Origin: Microbacterium gubbeenense DSM 15944
Lineage (GTDB): Bacteria; Actinomycetota; Actinomycetes; Actinomycetales; Microbacteriaceae
DNA length: 64,000 nucleotides
Reading direction: 5' to 3'
Assembly: GCF_000422745.1 (NCBI RefSeq)
Contig: NZ_AUGQ01000002.1
Coordinates: 300,048 to 364,047, forward strand
In this document: in pieces, positions 43,368 through 55,150 of the stretch
Layout: each line of letters opens with the position of its first letter
How positions within the stretch are numbered: the stretch's first letter is position 1
Made by a program: the position numbers and the translations under genes
Notes under the pieces: generated by a model
What the model saw: only the letters and a program-made list of their open reading frames with translations
Told to the model about the DNA's origin: nothing
Database searches by the model: none

Positions 43368-45413
43368 GTGATCGACTTCGATGTTCTGAGCGCATACCGT
43401 CATGGCTTCGCCCGCGTGGCGGCGTGCCACGTTCCCGTTGCCATTGCGGATCCGGCCGCGAACGCGCAATCCGTCATCGACGCCGCGCGCGAGCTCGACG
43501 ACGAGTCTGTCGCCGTCGCGGTGTTCCCCGAGCTGTGCCTCACCGGATACGCGATCGATGACCTCGTGATGCAGGACGTCGTTCTCGACGGTGCGCTCGC
43601 GGCGCTCGAGCAGGTGCGGGACGAGTCCGAGTGGTTCCTGCCGCTGATCGTCGTCGGTGCGCCGCTGGCCCGTGACGGGCGCATCTACAACTGCGCGATC
43701 GCGATCCACCGCGGCAAGATCCTCGGTGTCGTACCGAAGTCCTACCTCCCGACGTATCGCGAGTTCTACGAGCGCCGCTGGTACGCGTCGGGCGACGGCG
43801 AGCGCGGCACCATCCGCATCGGAGGCGAGGAGGTTCCGTTCGGCTCCGACCTGCTGTTCGAGGCGGCCGACGTTCCCGGGCTCGTCGTGCACGCCGAGGT
43901 CTGCGAAGACATGTGGGTACCGATCCCGCCGTCGTCGCACGCGGCCCTCGCCGGCGCGACCGTGCTGCTCAATCTCTCGGGCAGCCCCATCACGATCGCT
44001 CGCGCCGACGATCGTCGCACGCTCGTCGAGTCGGCGTCGATGCGCTGCCTTGCGGCCTATGCCTTCGCGGCCGCCGGTCTTGGAGAGTCGACGAACGACC
44101 TCTCATGGGACGGCCAGACGATGATCTACGAGGCGGGCGCGCTCCTCGCCGAGACACCGCGCTTCCCCACCGAACGCACGTTCTCGATCGCCGACGTCGA
44201 CCTCGACCTCCTGCGGCAGGAGCGGATCCGACAGGGCACGTTCGACGACAACAGGCGCGCCACGGGCGGCGAAACGCGGCGCATCAGCTTCGCCCTGCGC
44301 CCGCCGAAGGACGACGTCGGGCTGCGGCGCGCCGTCGACCGGTTCCCCTTCGTGCCCGATGATCCGGCCCGGCTTGCGCAGGACTGCTACGAGGCCTTCA
44401 ACATCCAGGTGTCCGGGCTCGTCCAGCGACTCACGGCCATCGGCAATCCGAAGCCCGTCATCGGCGTCTCGGGCGGCCTCGACTCGACGCACGCGCTGCT
44501 CGTGATCGCGCGCGCGATGGACCGGATGAATCGGCCGCGCAGCGACATCCTCGCCTACACGATGCCCGGCTTCGCGACGAGCGAGCACACGCGCGCGAAC
44601 GCCGAGGCGCTCGCGGCCTCCGTCGGCGCCTCGTTCGAGACGGTCGATATCCGGCCGGCCGCGACCGAAATGCTCACCCAGATGGGCCACCCGTTCGGAT
44701 CCGGTGAGCCCGTCTACGACGTCACGTTCGAGAACGTGCAGGCCGGGCTGCGCACCGACTATCTCTTCCGTCTCGCCAATCATCACGGCGGCATCGTCGT
44801 CGGCACCGGGGACCTGTCGGAGGCGGCGCTCGGGTGGTCGACGTACGGCGTCGGCGACCAGATGAGCCACTACGTCGTCAACAGCGGTGTGCCGAAGACG
44901 CTGATCCAGCACCTCATCCGGTGGGTGATCGCCGACGGGACCGGCGTGACCGATGAGGAGGCGAAGGTGCTGCAGTCGGTGCTCGAAACCGAGATCTCCC
45001 CCGAGCTCGTGCCCGCGGGCGAAGACGGCAAGACGCAGTCGACGGAAGACTCGATCGGCCCGTACAACCTGCACGACTTCACGCTCGCGCACATCCTGCG
45101 GCACGGCGCGCGACCGTCGAAGATCGCGTTCCTCGCGCATCACGCGTGGGCTGACGCGGCCCGCGGCGAGTGGCCGGCTGGGTTCCCGGAGGGCTCGCGC
45201 CCCGAGTACGACCTCGATACGGTGACGAGGTGGCTGCGGGTCTTCATCAAGCGGTTCTTCGGGTTCGCACAGTTCAAGCGGTCGGCCGTGCCGAACGGGC
45301 CGAAGGTCTCGCCGATCGGTTCGCTGTCGCCGCGCGGCGACTGGCGTGCACCGAGCGACGGGAACGCGCGGGCGTGGATCGCGGAGCTCGATCGGGTCTT
45401 CCCCGAGAAGTAG
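43368..45413 (+). CDS. nadE: Glutamine-dependent NAD+ synthetase
   Basis: This 681-residue two-domain enzyme has an N-terminal nitrilase-type glutaminase (catalytic Glu in FPELCLTGY, Lys in GVVPKSYLPTYREFYE, Cys in VCEDMWVP) and a C-terminal NAD synthetase with the PP-loop GVSGGLDSTHAL. Ammonia from glutamine passes through a tunnel to amidate NaAD. Length and sequence follow the mycobacterial enzyme closely. The start could be GTG 43368 or GTG 43362; GGAAG is nine bases from the former. Confidence 0.97.
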   Translation: MIDFDVLSAYRHGFARVAACHVPVAIADPAANAQSVIDAARELDDESVAVAVFPELCLTGYAIDDLVMQDVVLDGALAALEQVRDESEWFLPLIVVGAPLARDGRIYNCAIAIHRGKILGVVPKSYLPTYREFYERRWYASGDGERGTIRIGGEEVPFGSDLLFEAADVPGLVVHAEVCEDMWVPIPPSSHAALAGATVLLNLSGSPITIARADDRRTLVESASMRCLAAYAFAAAGLGESTNDLSWDGQTMIYEAGALLAETPRFPTERTFSIADVDLDLLRQERIRQGTFDDNRRATGGETRRISFALRPPKDDVGLRRAVDRFPFVPDDPARLAQDCYEAFNIQVSGLVQRLTAIGNPKPVIGVSGGLDSTHALLVIARAMDRMNRPRSDILAYTMPGFATSEHTRANAEALAASVGASFETVDIRPAATEMLTQMGHPFGSGEPVYDVTFENVQAGLRTDYLFRLANHHGGIVVGTGDLSEAALGWSTYGVGDQMSHYVVNSGVPKTLIQHLIRWVIADGTGVTDEEAKVLQSVLETEISPELVPAGEDGKTQSTEDSIGPYNLHDFTLAHILRHGARPSKIAFLAHHAWADAARGEWPAGFPEGSRPEYDLDTVTRWLRVFIKRFFGFAQFKRSAVPNGPKVSPIGSLSPRGDWRAPSDGNARAWIAELDRVFPEK

Positions 45414-45415
45414 CG

Positions 45416-45554
45416 CCCGGTTCTGTCGGAGTCGCCTCGCGGCCGGTTTCGGTTGCGTCGGAACTTATGCCGCCCCGATGCCGTTTCGGCCTTGAGATGG
45501 CCATATCTCCGACGGAATCGGAGCGTCCCCCGAGCGGGATCCGACGGAACCGGG
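45416..45554. repeat. Nested inverted repeats of a TCCGACGGAAYCGG unit
   Basis: The outer arms 45416-45430 and 45540-45554 are reverse complements with one mismatch. Within them the unit TCCGACGGAA(C/T)CGG appears again at 45508-45521, and a diverged inverted copy lies near 45450-45462. The block fills the gap between convergent nadE and the small membrane protein gene and is probably a REP/BIME-like element. Confidence 0.65.
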
Positions 45555-45556
45555 GC

Positions 45557-45727
45557 TCAGTCGCGCTTCGCGACTGCCCGGCGGATGAGCGCGAAGACCA
45601 CCACCGCCACGATGGCGACGATCAAGAGCTTGAACAGCCAGAACATCACCGTGAAGAACACGTTCACGAGCACGAACGCGATGACGACGGCGATGACAAC
45701 GCCGAGGATCGTCCAGAAAGTGTTCAT
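45557..45727 (-). CDS. Small hydrophobic membrane protein, 56 residues
   Basis: The peptide starts MNTFWTILGVVIAVVIAFVL, has two hydrophobic stretches (about residues 5-27 and 28-48) and ends with the basic tail RRAVAKRD. GGAGG lies close before the ATG. No family is recognisable. It is on the same strand as sbcC, which ends just upstream of it (ten bases), so it may be the last gene of the sbcD-sbcC operon. Confidence 0.6.
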   Translation of the reverse strand: MNTFWTILGVVIAVVIAFVLVNVFFTVMFWLFKLLIVAIVAVVVFALIRRAVAKRD

Positions 45728-45736
45728 ACCTCCAGA

Positions 45737-48762
<3,026 letters not shown>

Positions 48763-48766
<4 letters not shown>

Positions 48767-49929
48767 GCGGTCGCCTGCGCTCGGTGCTCGGAGATCACGT
48801 CGGCGAGCAGCTGGCGCTCGTCGTCGCTCGCGCGTTCGCCGCGCCGCACGTGATCGAGGAAATCGTCGATGACCTGCGGATCCGGCACGCCCCGCCCGAC
48901 CCGCTCGCGATACGTTCGCGTGTCGGCGGCCTCGCCGTCGCGCTCGGGCTGCAGGTCGATCGTCGCGCAGTACGGGAATCTCTCGCGCAGCCGCCGCATC
49001 GGCTCGCGCTGGGGCAGGCGGTCGGTGAGCACGGCGCAGATCCAGTCGTCGATGTGGGCATCGAGCGCGGGATTCTCGAGGAGGTCTTCCAGCTCGCCGC
49101 GCAGCACGGTGAGGCGGCGCGGCACAGGAAGATCGAGCCACGCGATGTCGCTCACCCCGTCGGCGTCGAGGTCGACGAGCCACGACCCGCGCGGCTTGTG
49201 CGCCTCGCCGAAGCTGTAGTGCAGGGGCGCGCCGGAGTATCGGATCTGCGGTGCAAGCTCGGCGCGCCCGTGGATGTGGCCGAGGGCGACGTAATCGGGG
49301 CCCTTGAAGTCGGACAGCGGCACGACGTCGAGCGACCCCTGGCGCAGATCCTGCCGCACCTCGCGCTCGAGCTGCGGCGTCGGTTCGACACCCGCCGCGA
49401 AGCAGTGAGCGATCGCGACGGAGCGACCGCCGCGCTCGGCTCGATCGGCGTTCACGAGGCTCATCGCATGCCCGACGACCTGCCCCTGCGTACGCAGGGT
49501 GACCTCGGGCCAGGTGCGGCGCACGAGCGCCGGTTCGAGGTACGGGACGCCATAGAAGTGCACCGGGCCGTGCTCATCGCTCAGCGTGATCGGGGTGCCG
49601 ACCACGGCCGCGTCCGTGAGCACGTGCACGCCGTCCTCGAGCAGCGGGGCGAGGAACCCGAGCCGCGCAGCGGAATCGTGGTTGCCGCTCGTGACGACGA
49701 CGCGCGCGCTCGTCTCGCGGATGCCCGTGAGCGCCCGGGTGAGCACCCCGTAGCAATCGGCGGCGGGCATCGACGAGTCGAATACGTCGCCCGCGACGAT
49801 CACGACGTCGACGGAATGTTCGCGCACCTGCGCGACGAGCTCGTCGAGCACCTGTTCCAGCGCATCGAGCGTCGAGTTGCCGTGGAACGACCGCCCGATG
49901 TGCCAGTCAGAGGTGTGGAGAATCCGCAT
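48763..49929 (-). CDS. sbcD: Exonuclease subunit SbcD (Mre11-like)
   Basis: This 388-residue calcineurin-like phosphoesterase has all metal motifs: TSDWHIGR, VIVAGDVFDSS, VTSGNHDSAARLG, AHCF and ALGHIHGRAE. The C-terminal capping domain and tail contact SbcC. The ATG at 49929 is set by the first motif; the frame continues upstream but without homology. A TACCGT box six bases before the ATG suggests a leaderless sbcDC message divergent from the HerA-like gene. Confidence 0.95.
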
Positions 49930-49989
49930 GCCACAACGGTATGCGCGACCACTGACATTCGACGACGCGCACTGGCTATGCTGACGACC
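49930..49989. promoter_or_regulatory. Divergent leaderless promoters of sbcDC and the HerA-like gene
   Basis: TACCGT on the minus strand (49936-49941) lies six bases before sbcD, and TATGCT on the plus strand (49977-49982) seven bases before the HerA-like ATG, in a 60-bp region. Confidence 0.6.
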
Positions 49990-51711
49990 ATGGACGCTGA
50001 CGCAGACGTCGAACTTGCCCGTCTTCGCGCCGAAGCAGAGGCCGCGCAAGCGGCGCTCGCGATGGCCGAGAAGAAGGCCGCAGAGGCTGCGGAACCCGAA
50101 GACGAGCCGGCTGTCGGCCCGCTGTCCGCCGAGGAGGTGGAGGCGATCGTCGCGGGCTACGCGTTCGAGGGCGCGACGCTCGACCTCGGTGCGGTCGTGA
50201 ACGGATCCGTTGTGAGCGGCGCGCAGGTGCGGATCCCGCTCAGCATGATGAACCGCCACGGTCTCATCGCGGGCGCGACCGGAACGGGCAAGACGCGCAC
50301 CCTGCAGGGCATCGCGGAGCAGCTCGCCGACAAGGGCGTTCCGGTCTTCGCGGCCGATATGAAGGGCGATCTGTCGGGTGTCGCCGTGCCGGGCGAGGCC
50401 AGTGACAAGCTGAGCGCGCGCACGTCCGCGATCGGACAGGACTGGCAGCCGAAGGCGTCGGCGACCGCATTCTTTGCGCTGGGCGGTGACCGTGAAACGA
50501 GCCGCGACCAGGGGATCCCTCTGCGCGCGACCGTGAGCGGCTTCGGTCCGCTGCTGCTGAGCAAGGTGCTGGGGCTGAATTCGACGCAGGAGTCGAGCCT
50601 GCGCCTCGTCTTCCACTACGCCGATGAGAACGGTCTGGCGCTCGTCGACCTCAGCGACCTGCGCGCGGTGCTGTCGTTCCTCACGAGCGACGACGGCAAG
50701 GCCGAGCTGAAAGCGATCGGCGGAATCTCGTCGGCGACGGCCGGCGTGATCCTGCGCGAACTCGCGGCGTTCGCGGCCGACGGCGCGGAGGATTTCTTCG
50801 GCGAGACCGAGTTCGACGTGACCGACTTCATCCGGCATGCCGAAGACGGTCGCGGGATCCTCAACCTGCTCGAGCTGCCGAACGTCGCCAGCAAGCCCGC
50901 GCTGTTCTCGACGTTCCTCATGTACCTGCTCGCCGAGCTGTTCGAGGTGCTTCCGGAGGCGGGCGACCTCGACAAGCCCAAGCTCGTTTTCTTCCTCGAC
51001 GAGGCGCACCTGCTGTTCGCGGATGCGTCCGACGAGTTCCTGCAGTCGATCACGCAGACGGTCAGGCTGATCCGATCGAAGGGCGTGGGCGTGTTCTTCA
51101 TCACGCAGACGCCGAAGGATCTGCCGAGCGAGGTGCTCGGCCAGCTCGGATCCCGCGTGCAGCACGCGCTGCGCGCCTTCACGCCCGACGACGCGAAGGC
51201 GCTCAAGGCGACCGCGCGCACCTACCCCACGTCGGGCTACGACCTCGAGCGCGTGCTGCAGGAGCTGGGCACGGGCGAGGCGATCGTCACCGTCATGAGC
51301 GAGAAGGGCGCGCCGACGCCCGTCGCGTGGACGCGCGTGCGCGCCCCGCAGGGCCTCATGTCGCCCGCGCCGGAGGGAACGATTGCCGAGATCGTCTCCG
51401 GATCCGACCTGCTCGCCACGTACGGCGACCGCGTCGATCCGGAGTCTGCGCGCGAGATCCTCGCGGCGAAGATCAGTGCCGCGGAGGATGCCGAGCGCCG
51501 CTCCGCCGAGGTGGCTGAGCAGGCCGAAGCGGCTAAGCGGGCCCGCAAGGAACAGGACAAGGCCGAACGTGCGCACGAAAGATCGACGCGCACCCGCACG
51601 TCATCGAGGCGTCGCCCGAAGTCGGCACTCGAGCAGGTACTCGGATCGTCAATGACGAAGCAGGTCGTCTCGGGCGTGGTGCGCGGGTTGTTCGGGATCG
51701 GGCGGCGATAG
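49990..51711 (+). CDS. HerA-like (DUF853/YjgR) ATPase
   Basis: This 573-residue ATPase has a short coiled N-terminus, Walker A GATGTGKT at 95-102, the DUF853 hallmark VFAADMKGDLSGVAVPGEAS, Walker B KLVFFLDEAHLLFADA and the sensor FFITQTPKDLPSEVLGQLGSRVQHALRAFTP. It ends in a long charged helix and a basic tail. It belongs to the FtsK/HerA superfamily of hexameric DNA pumps; the YjgR branch has no settled function. Its position back to back with sbcDC recalls the HerA-NurA-Mre11-Rad50 set of archaea, suggesting a DNA-end role by inference. Confidence 0.88.
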   Translation: MDADADVELARLRAEAEAAQAALAMAEKKAAEAAEPEDEPAVGPLSAEEVEAIVAGYAFEGATLDLGAVVNGSVVSGAQVRIPLSMMNRHGLIAGATGTGKTRTLQGIAEQLADKGVPVFAADMKGDLSGVAVPGEASDKLSARTSAIGQDWQPKASATAFFALGGDRETSRDQGIPLRATVSGFGPLLLSKVLGLNSTQESSLRLVFHYADENGLALVDLSDLRAVLSFLTSDDGKAELKAIGGISSATAGVILRELAAFAADGAEDFFGETEFDVTDFIRHAEDGRGILNLLELPNVASKPALFSTFLMYLLAELFEVLPEAGDLDKPKLVFFLDEAHLLFADASDEFLQSITQTVRLIRSKGVGVFFITQTPKDLPSEVLGQLGSRVQHALRAFTPDDAKALKATARTYPTSGYDLERVLQELGTGEAIVTVMSEKGAPTPVAWTRVRAPQGLMSPAPEGTIAEIVSGSDLLATYGDRVDPESAREILAAKISAAEDAERRSAEVAEQAEAAKRARKEQDKAERAHERSTRTRTSSRRRPKSALEQVLGSSMTKQVVSGVVRGLFGIGRR

Positions 51712-51800
51712 GCGCGCTGCGGGTCCATGGGGCGTCTTCAGGCCGCGGTCGTCACGCTCCAGGTTGTGTGACCTCGCCCTCCGTGCTCGACTCCCCCGCG

Positions 51801-51806
51801 TACCCT
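51801..51806 (+). promoter_or_regulatory. -10 box of the SseB gene
   Basis: TACCCT ends seven bases before the ATG at 51814. Confidence 0.5.
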
Positions 51807-51813
51807 TGACACC

Positions 51814-52581
51814 ATGTCTCCGCAGAACATCGTCGAGAACGCCCGTGTCCAGGAGGCCCTCACCGCCTGGGCCACCGAGAAGACCGCCCAGACCCACAGC
51901 GACGTGCTGCGCCGCGCGGTCGCGGGGTGGCTGCTGCTCGACATCTCGCACTCCGAGTTCCAGGACGCCGAGAACCCCATGCAGGAGGGCGACAAGCTCG
52001 CGCTCACGAGCGTGAGCGACGGTGATGGCAAGGATCTGCTGCTCGCCTTCACCGATAACCCTCGGCTCGAGGCGTTCGCCTCGGGCACCGTGGCTCGCTC
52101 ACTGGCGCAGCCTGCCGCGGGCGTCATCGCCCAGTCGCTCAAGGGGCACGACGGCATCGCGATCGACGCCGGCACCGACGGCGCCTTCGTCGCCTACCGG
52201 GATGAGATCGAGCGCGCGTACGGCGACAGCCGCGAGGACGCCGCGAAACTCGCCGCGGCCCTCGTCGACAGCGGGCACGACCTCGCCGGCTTCATCGAGC
52301 TGCTCAAGGAATCGGTCGTCTACGTCGGAGGGATCCCCGTTACCGACGACGCCGGCGAGGTCACCGGCTACAACGTCGCGAGCGCCACGCGCGACGATGG
52401 ATCCGTTCTGCACGCGGTCTTCACCTGCCCCGCGGAGCTCTGGGCATGGCAGCCCGACGCCGTCGCGCAGCCGACGACGCTCGCGAAGATCGTCGAGTCG
52501 GCCCGCCAGGACGAGATGGCCGGCCTGGTCGTCAATCCCGTCGGGCCTGCCGCCGAGGTCCCCCTCGACGCCATCCGGTAA
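51814..52581 (+). CDS. SseB-family protein
   Basis: This 255-residue soluble protein has an N-terminal helical segment and two alpha/beta segments of SseB type: DGKDLLLAFTDNPRLEAFASG with GIAIDAG, and an SseB-C-like end (VLHAVFTCPAELWAWQP). SseB-family proteins in non-pathogens are small cytoplasmic proteins of unclear role. It is monocistronic and convergent with the GNAT gene, eight bases apart. Confidence 0.78.
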   Translation: MSPQNIVENARVQEALTAWATEKTAQTHSDVLRRAVAGWLLLDISHSEFQDAENPMQEGDKLALTSVSDGDGKDLLLAFTDNPRLEAFASGTVARSLAQPAAGVIAQSLKGHDGIAIDAGTDGAFVAYRDEIERAYGDSREDAAKLAAALVDSGHDLAGFIELLKESVVYVGGIPVTDDAGEVTGYNVASATRDDGSVLHAVFTCPAELWAWQPDAVAQPTTLAKIVESARQDEMAGLVVNPVGPAAEVPLDAIR

Positions 52582-52589
52582 ACGCTCGT

Positions 52590-52877
52590 TTACGCCGCGA
52601 GCACGCCCGCGCGCTCGGGGTGCTCGTCAAACCAATCGGCGACGTACCAGCACACGGGCAGCGCCTTGCGCCCCTGTTGCTCGATGGCGTCGACCGCGCG
52701 CTCGGTCACGACCGCCGCGTATCCGCTGCCGCGCTTGGCCGGGTTCGTGAACGCGCGGGTCAGGGCCACAGTGTCGCCGTTCATGCGATAGTCGAGGACG
52801 CTCACGAGCTCGCCGCCCGCGCGAAGCTCGAATCGCGAGGCATCGGTCTGGTCAGTGAAGCTGAAGTCGTCGGTCAC
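52590..52877 (-). CDS. Small GNAT-like N-acetyltransferase (YidJ/Gtn type)
   Basis: This 95-residue protein has a minimal acetyltransferase fold of the PF14542 type: FELRAGGELVSVLDYRMNGDTVALTRAFTNPAKRGSGYAAVVTERAVDAIEQQGRKALPVCWYVADWFDEHPE, where the RGSGYA loop binds acetyl-CoA. Substrate unknown. The GTG at 52877 is preferred because CACAAT (52884-52889, minus) ends six bases before it; an in-frame ATG at 52895 would add six residues. Confidence 0.82.
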   Translation of the reverse strand: MTDDFSFTDQTDASRFELRAGGELVSVLDYRMNGDTVALTRAFTNPAKRGSGYAAVVTERAVDAIEQQGRKALPVCWYVADWFDEHPERAGVLAA

Positions 52878-52930
52878 AGATCCATTGTGCGTCATCTGCC
52901 GACATGTTTCGTCACGAAGGCCGTCACACA

Positions 52931-52960
52931 TTGACACACACTGACGCCCGACACCAAAAT
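52931..52960 (+). promoter_or_regulatory. Promoter with perfect -35, upstream of a 33-codon frame
   Basis: TTGACA (52931-52936), an 18-base spacer and CAAAAT (52955-52960). The ATG of the small frame lies seven bases after the -10. It may also drive the winged-helix gene at 53192 with a leader of about 220 bases. Confidence 0.5.
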
Positions 52961-52967
52961 AAGACTT

Positions 52968-53069
52968 ATGACAACCCACACGCTCGTTCTGTCCGCCCTG
53001 GAGGCGAACGGAGCTACCGGTGCGATGATGCCCGGATGCGTGGTCGTGCGCTGTCGAATGTGTCGCTGA
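52968..53069 (+). CDS. Possible leaderless 33-residue Cys-rich small protein
   Basis: The frame begins MTTHTLVLSALEANGATG and ends with CVVVRCRMCR, giving three cysteines in the last ten residues. It starts seven bases after a promoter with a perfect -35 and ends 122 bases before the winged-helix gene. No family is known to me. It could be a real small protein, a leader peptide tied to cysteine supply, or chance; the rest of the gap up to 53191 shows nothing else I can support. Confidence 0.3.
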   Translation: MTTHTLVLSALEANGATGAMMPGCVVVRCRMCR

Positions 53070-53191
53070 GAACCCTGCTCGCGCCTTCAGATCCGATCGG
53101 ATCACTCCCCGCGTCTCCCCCGTGAGGCGCACTCTCACGACATCTCTTGCGGATCCCTCTGCGCGGATCCGCACGCATCATGGAGTAAGAC

Positions 53192-53920
53192 ATGACTGCT
53201 TTGACCGCCCGTCCGCCCCGTCCCAACCACCTGCGCGCGGTACCCTCACTGCGTGAGCAACAGACTTCGCCGCGCAAGATCGGCCGCATCGTGAACGACC
53301 AAACACCCCCTCAGCTTCCCGTCGGCACAGAGCCGCGCGGCTTCGCCCTGTATGTCGGGCTCGACGAAGCCGCGGCCGCCGGGGACGGCGTCACGCTGAA
53401 CGTCCTGGTCGATGCGCTGCGCCGAACGATCGCGGATCTGTCGCCGCATGCCGAGACGTACGCCGCCGTCGCGCTCGCCCCGCAGACGGCGGGCGGGCGC
53501 GACATCGACGTCGTCCGCCTCGCGCTCAAGGAGCCGGGCGCCGTCGCTCGCGTGAAATCGGATGCCCCCGCGCGCGACACCGCGACCGGAGTAACCGTCG
53601 ACATCTCACGCAAGCGCGTCACGATCGACAGCGAGAACGCCGCCCTCACTTACAAGGAGTTCGAGCTGCTGCAGTACCTCGTTCTCCGCGAGGGCCGCAC
53701 GATCGAACGCATCGAGCTCGTCGACTCGCTCTGGCAGGCGGGTGACGACGAAGCCCCCGGTGAGCGCACGATCGACGTGCACGTCCGGCGTCTGCGCGCC
53801 AAGCTCGGCCGATACGAGGACATCGTGCGCACGGTGCGCGGCATCGGATATCGCTTCGACCGCCACGCCGACGTCACGATCCGCTACGGCGTCGGCGCAC
53901 CGTCGCCCGACCGCATCTGA
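53192..53920 (+). CDS. Winged-helix DNA-binding protein, OmpR/PhoB type without receiver
   Basis: This 242-residue protein carries a C-terminal PhoB-like domain (about residues 128-222): TYKEFELLQYLVLREGRTIERIELVDSLW, then ERTIDVHVRRLRAKLGRYEDIVRTVRGIGYRF. Its N-terminal half (FALYVGLDEAAAAGDGVTLNVLVDALRRTIADL...) is not a receiver: there is no phospho-Asp or conserved Lys, so it is not a classical response regulator. GGAG lies about six bases before the ATG. The genes it controls are unknown. Confidence 0.82.
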   Translation: MTALTARPPRPNHLRAVPSLREQQTSPRKIGRIVNDQTPPQLPVGTEPRGFALYVGLDEAAAAGDGVTLNVLVDALRRTIADLSPHAETYAAVALAPQTAGGRDIDVVRLALKEPGAVARVKSDAPARDTATGVTVDISRKRVTIDSENAALTYKEFELLQYLVLREGRTIERIELVDSLWQAGDDEAPGERTIDVHVRRLRAKLGRYEDIVRTVRGIGYRFDRHADVTIRYGVGAPSPDRI

Positions 53921-54026
53921 CGGCGTGAGATTCGGTGGGATTCGGGCACGATCCGGATCATCGCCAGTTTCCTGACGGATCTTCACGTCGCGGCGTCGCA
54001 CGCGGCGCAATGTCAGTGCTTCCACC

Positions 54027-54032
54027 TACGGT
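54027..54032 (+). promoter_or_regulatory. -10 box of the glycosylase gene
   Basis: TACGGT ends six bases before the ATG at 54039. Confidence 0.5.
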
Positions 54033-54038
54033 GTTCCC

Positions 54039-54941
54039 ATGCGCCCGGTTCAGACCATCTACCGCCCGCGGGGTCCGTTCGACCTCCGCGCGAGCGTGGG
54101 CGGCCTGCAGCGCGGCCCGGGAGATCCGGCGCAGCGGCTCCACAACGGCGTCATCTGGCGCGCGACGCGCACGCCGAGCGGCATCGCGACGCTCGCGCTC
54201 GCGCAGCAGGGTGACGGATCCGTGCGGGCCGCCGCATGGGGCCCCGCGGCCGAGCACGCACTCACGCAGGTGCCCGCGCTATGCGGAGCCCTCGACGACG
54301 CGAGCGATTTCGACGCGTCGCTCCACCCGCTCGTGTCCGATGCGCACCGGCGCAATCCCGGCCTGCGGCTCGCCCACACTGACGCGGTCTTCGATGCGTT
54401 CGCCCAGTCGGTGATCGAGCAGAAGGTCACCATCGAGCAGGCCTTCGGGGCATGGCGACGCCTCGTCACGTGGCGCGGCGAGCGCGCGCCCGGGCCGACC
54501 CCCTCGCCGATGCGGGCGGCACCGCCGCCCGACGTGTGGCGGCGGATCCCGTCGTGGGAGTGGCACCGCGCCGGCCTCGAGCCACCCCAGGCCAAGACGC
54601 TCGCCGCCGCGTCTGCTCGCGCGGACGCGGTCGAGCGCGCCGCTCGACGTGGCGACGGCGCAGGCCTCCTCGCGCTCCCGGGCGTCGGGCCGTGGACGGC
54701 GGCTGAAACGCGGATCCGCGCGCTCGGCGATCCCGACGCCGTCAGCGTCGGCGACGTACACCTCTCGCACCAGGTCGGGTACGCGCTCGCGGGCGCGCGC
54801 GTGGATGACGACGGCATGCTCGACCTGCTCTCACCGTGGCAGTGGCAGCGCCAGCGCGTGATCCGACTGATCCTCGCCTCCGGCGTCCGCGAACCGCGAC
54901 GCGCTCCCCGCCTGCACATGGAGGATCATCGCTCGCGCTGA
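54039..54941 (+). CDS. AlkA-like DNA-3-methyladenine glycosylase
   Basis: This 300-residue base-excision repair enzyme has a helix-hairpin-helix GPD domain: LLALPGVGPWTAAETRIRALGDPDAVSVGDVHLSHQVG, with the catalytic Asp in VGDVH. FAQSVIEQKVTIEQAFGAWRRLV is the helical part that contacts DNA. It removes alkylated bases. It has no [4Fe-4S] cysteines, as expected of AlkA rather than Nth or MutY. A small membrane protein gene follows by 14 bases. Confidence 0.88.
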   Translation: MRPVQTIYRPRGPFDLRASVGGLQRGPGDPAQRLHNGVIWRATRTPSGIATLALAQQGDGSVRAAAWGPAAEHALTQVPALCGALDDASDFDASLHPLVSDAHRRNPGLRLAHTDAVFDAFAQSVIEQKVTIEQAFGAWRRLVTWRGERAPGPTPSPMRAAPPPDVWRRIPSWEWHRAGLEPPQAKTLAAASARADAVERAARRGDGAGLLALPGVGPWTAAETRIRALGDPDAVSVGDVHLSHQVGYALAGARVDDDGMLDLLSPWQWQRQRVIRLILASGVREPRRAPRLHMEDHRSR

Positions 54942-54943
54942 GA

Positions 54944-54949
54944 GACAAT
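54944..54949 (+). promoter_or_regulatory. -10-like box before the small membrane protein
   Basis: GACAAT ends six bases before the ATG at 54956. Confidence 0.35.
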
Positions 54950-54955
54950 GATCGT

Positions 54956-55150
54956 ATGCGCGCTCGCAAGGTCCTGATCACGATCGGTCTGTTCGCGCTC
55001 GCCGTGCTCGTGGGTGCGATCCTCAGCAACGTCTGGCTCGGCGTCGCGCTCGGCGTCCTCGTCAGCGTCGGCGCCCTCATCGCGATGTCATCCAAGCGCG
55101 GCGGCAACCAGGGCATCTACGATCGCGACGACGACGGCACCGAGATCTGA
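54956..55150 (+). CDS. Small membrane protein, 64 residues
   Basis: The peptide begins MRARKVLITIGLFALAVLVG and has two hydrophobic segments (about 6-24 and 28-45), then a short hydrophilic tail rich in Asp (NQGIYDRDDDGTEI). No family is recognised. It follows the glycosylase gene closely but has its own -10-like box. Confidence 0.6.
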   Translation: MRARKVLITIGLFALAVLVGAILSNVWLGVALGVLVSVGALIAMSSKRGGNQGIYDRDDDGTEI

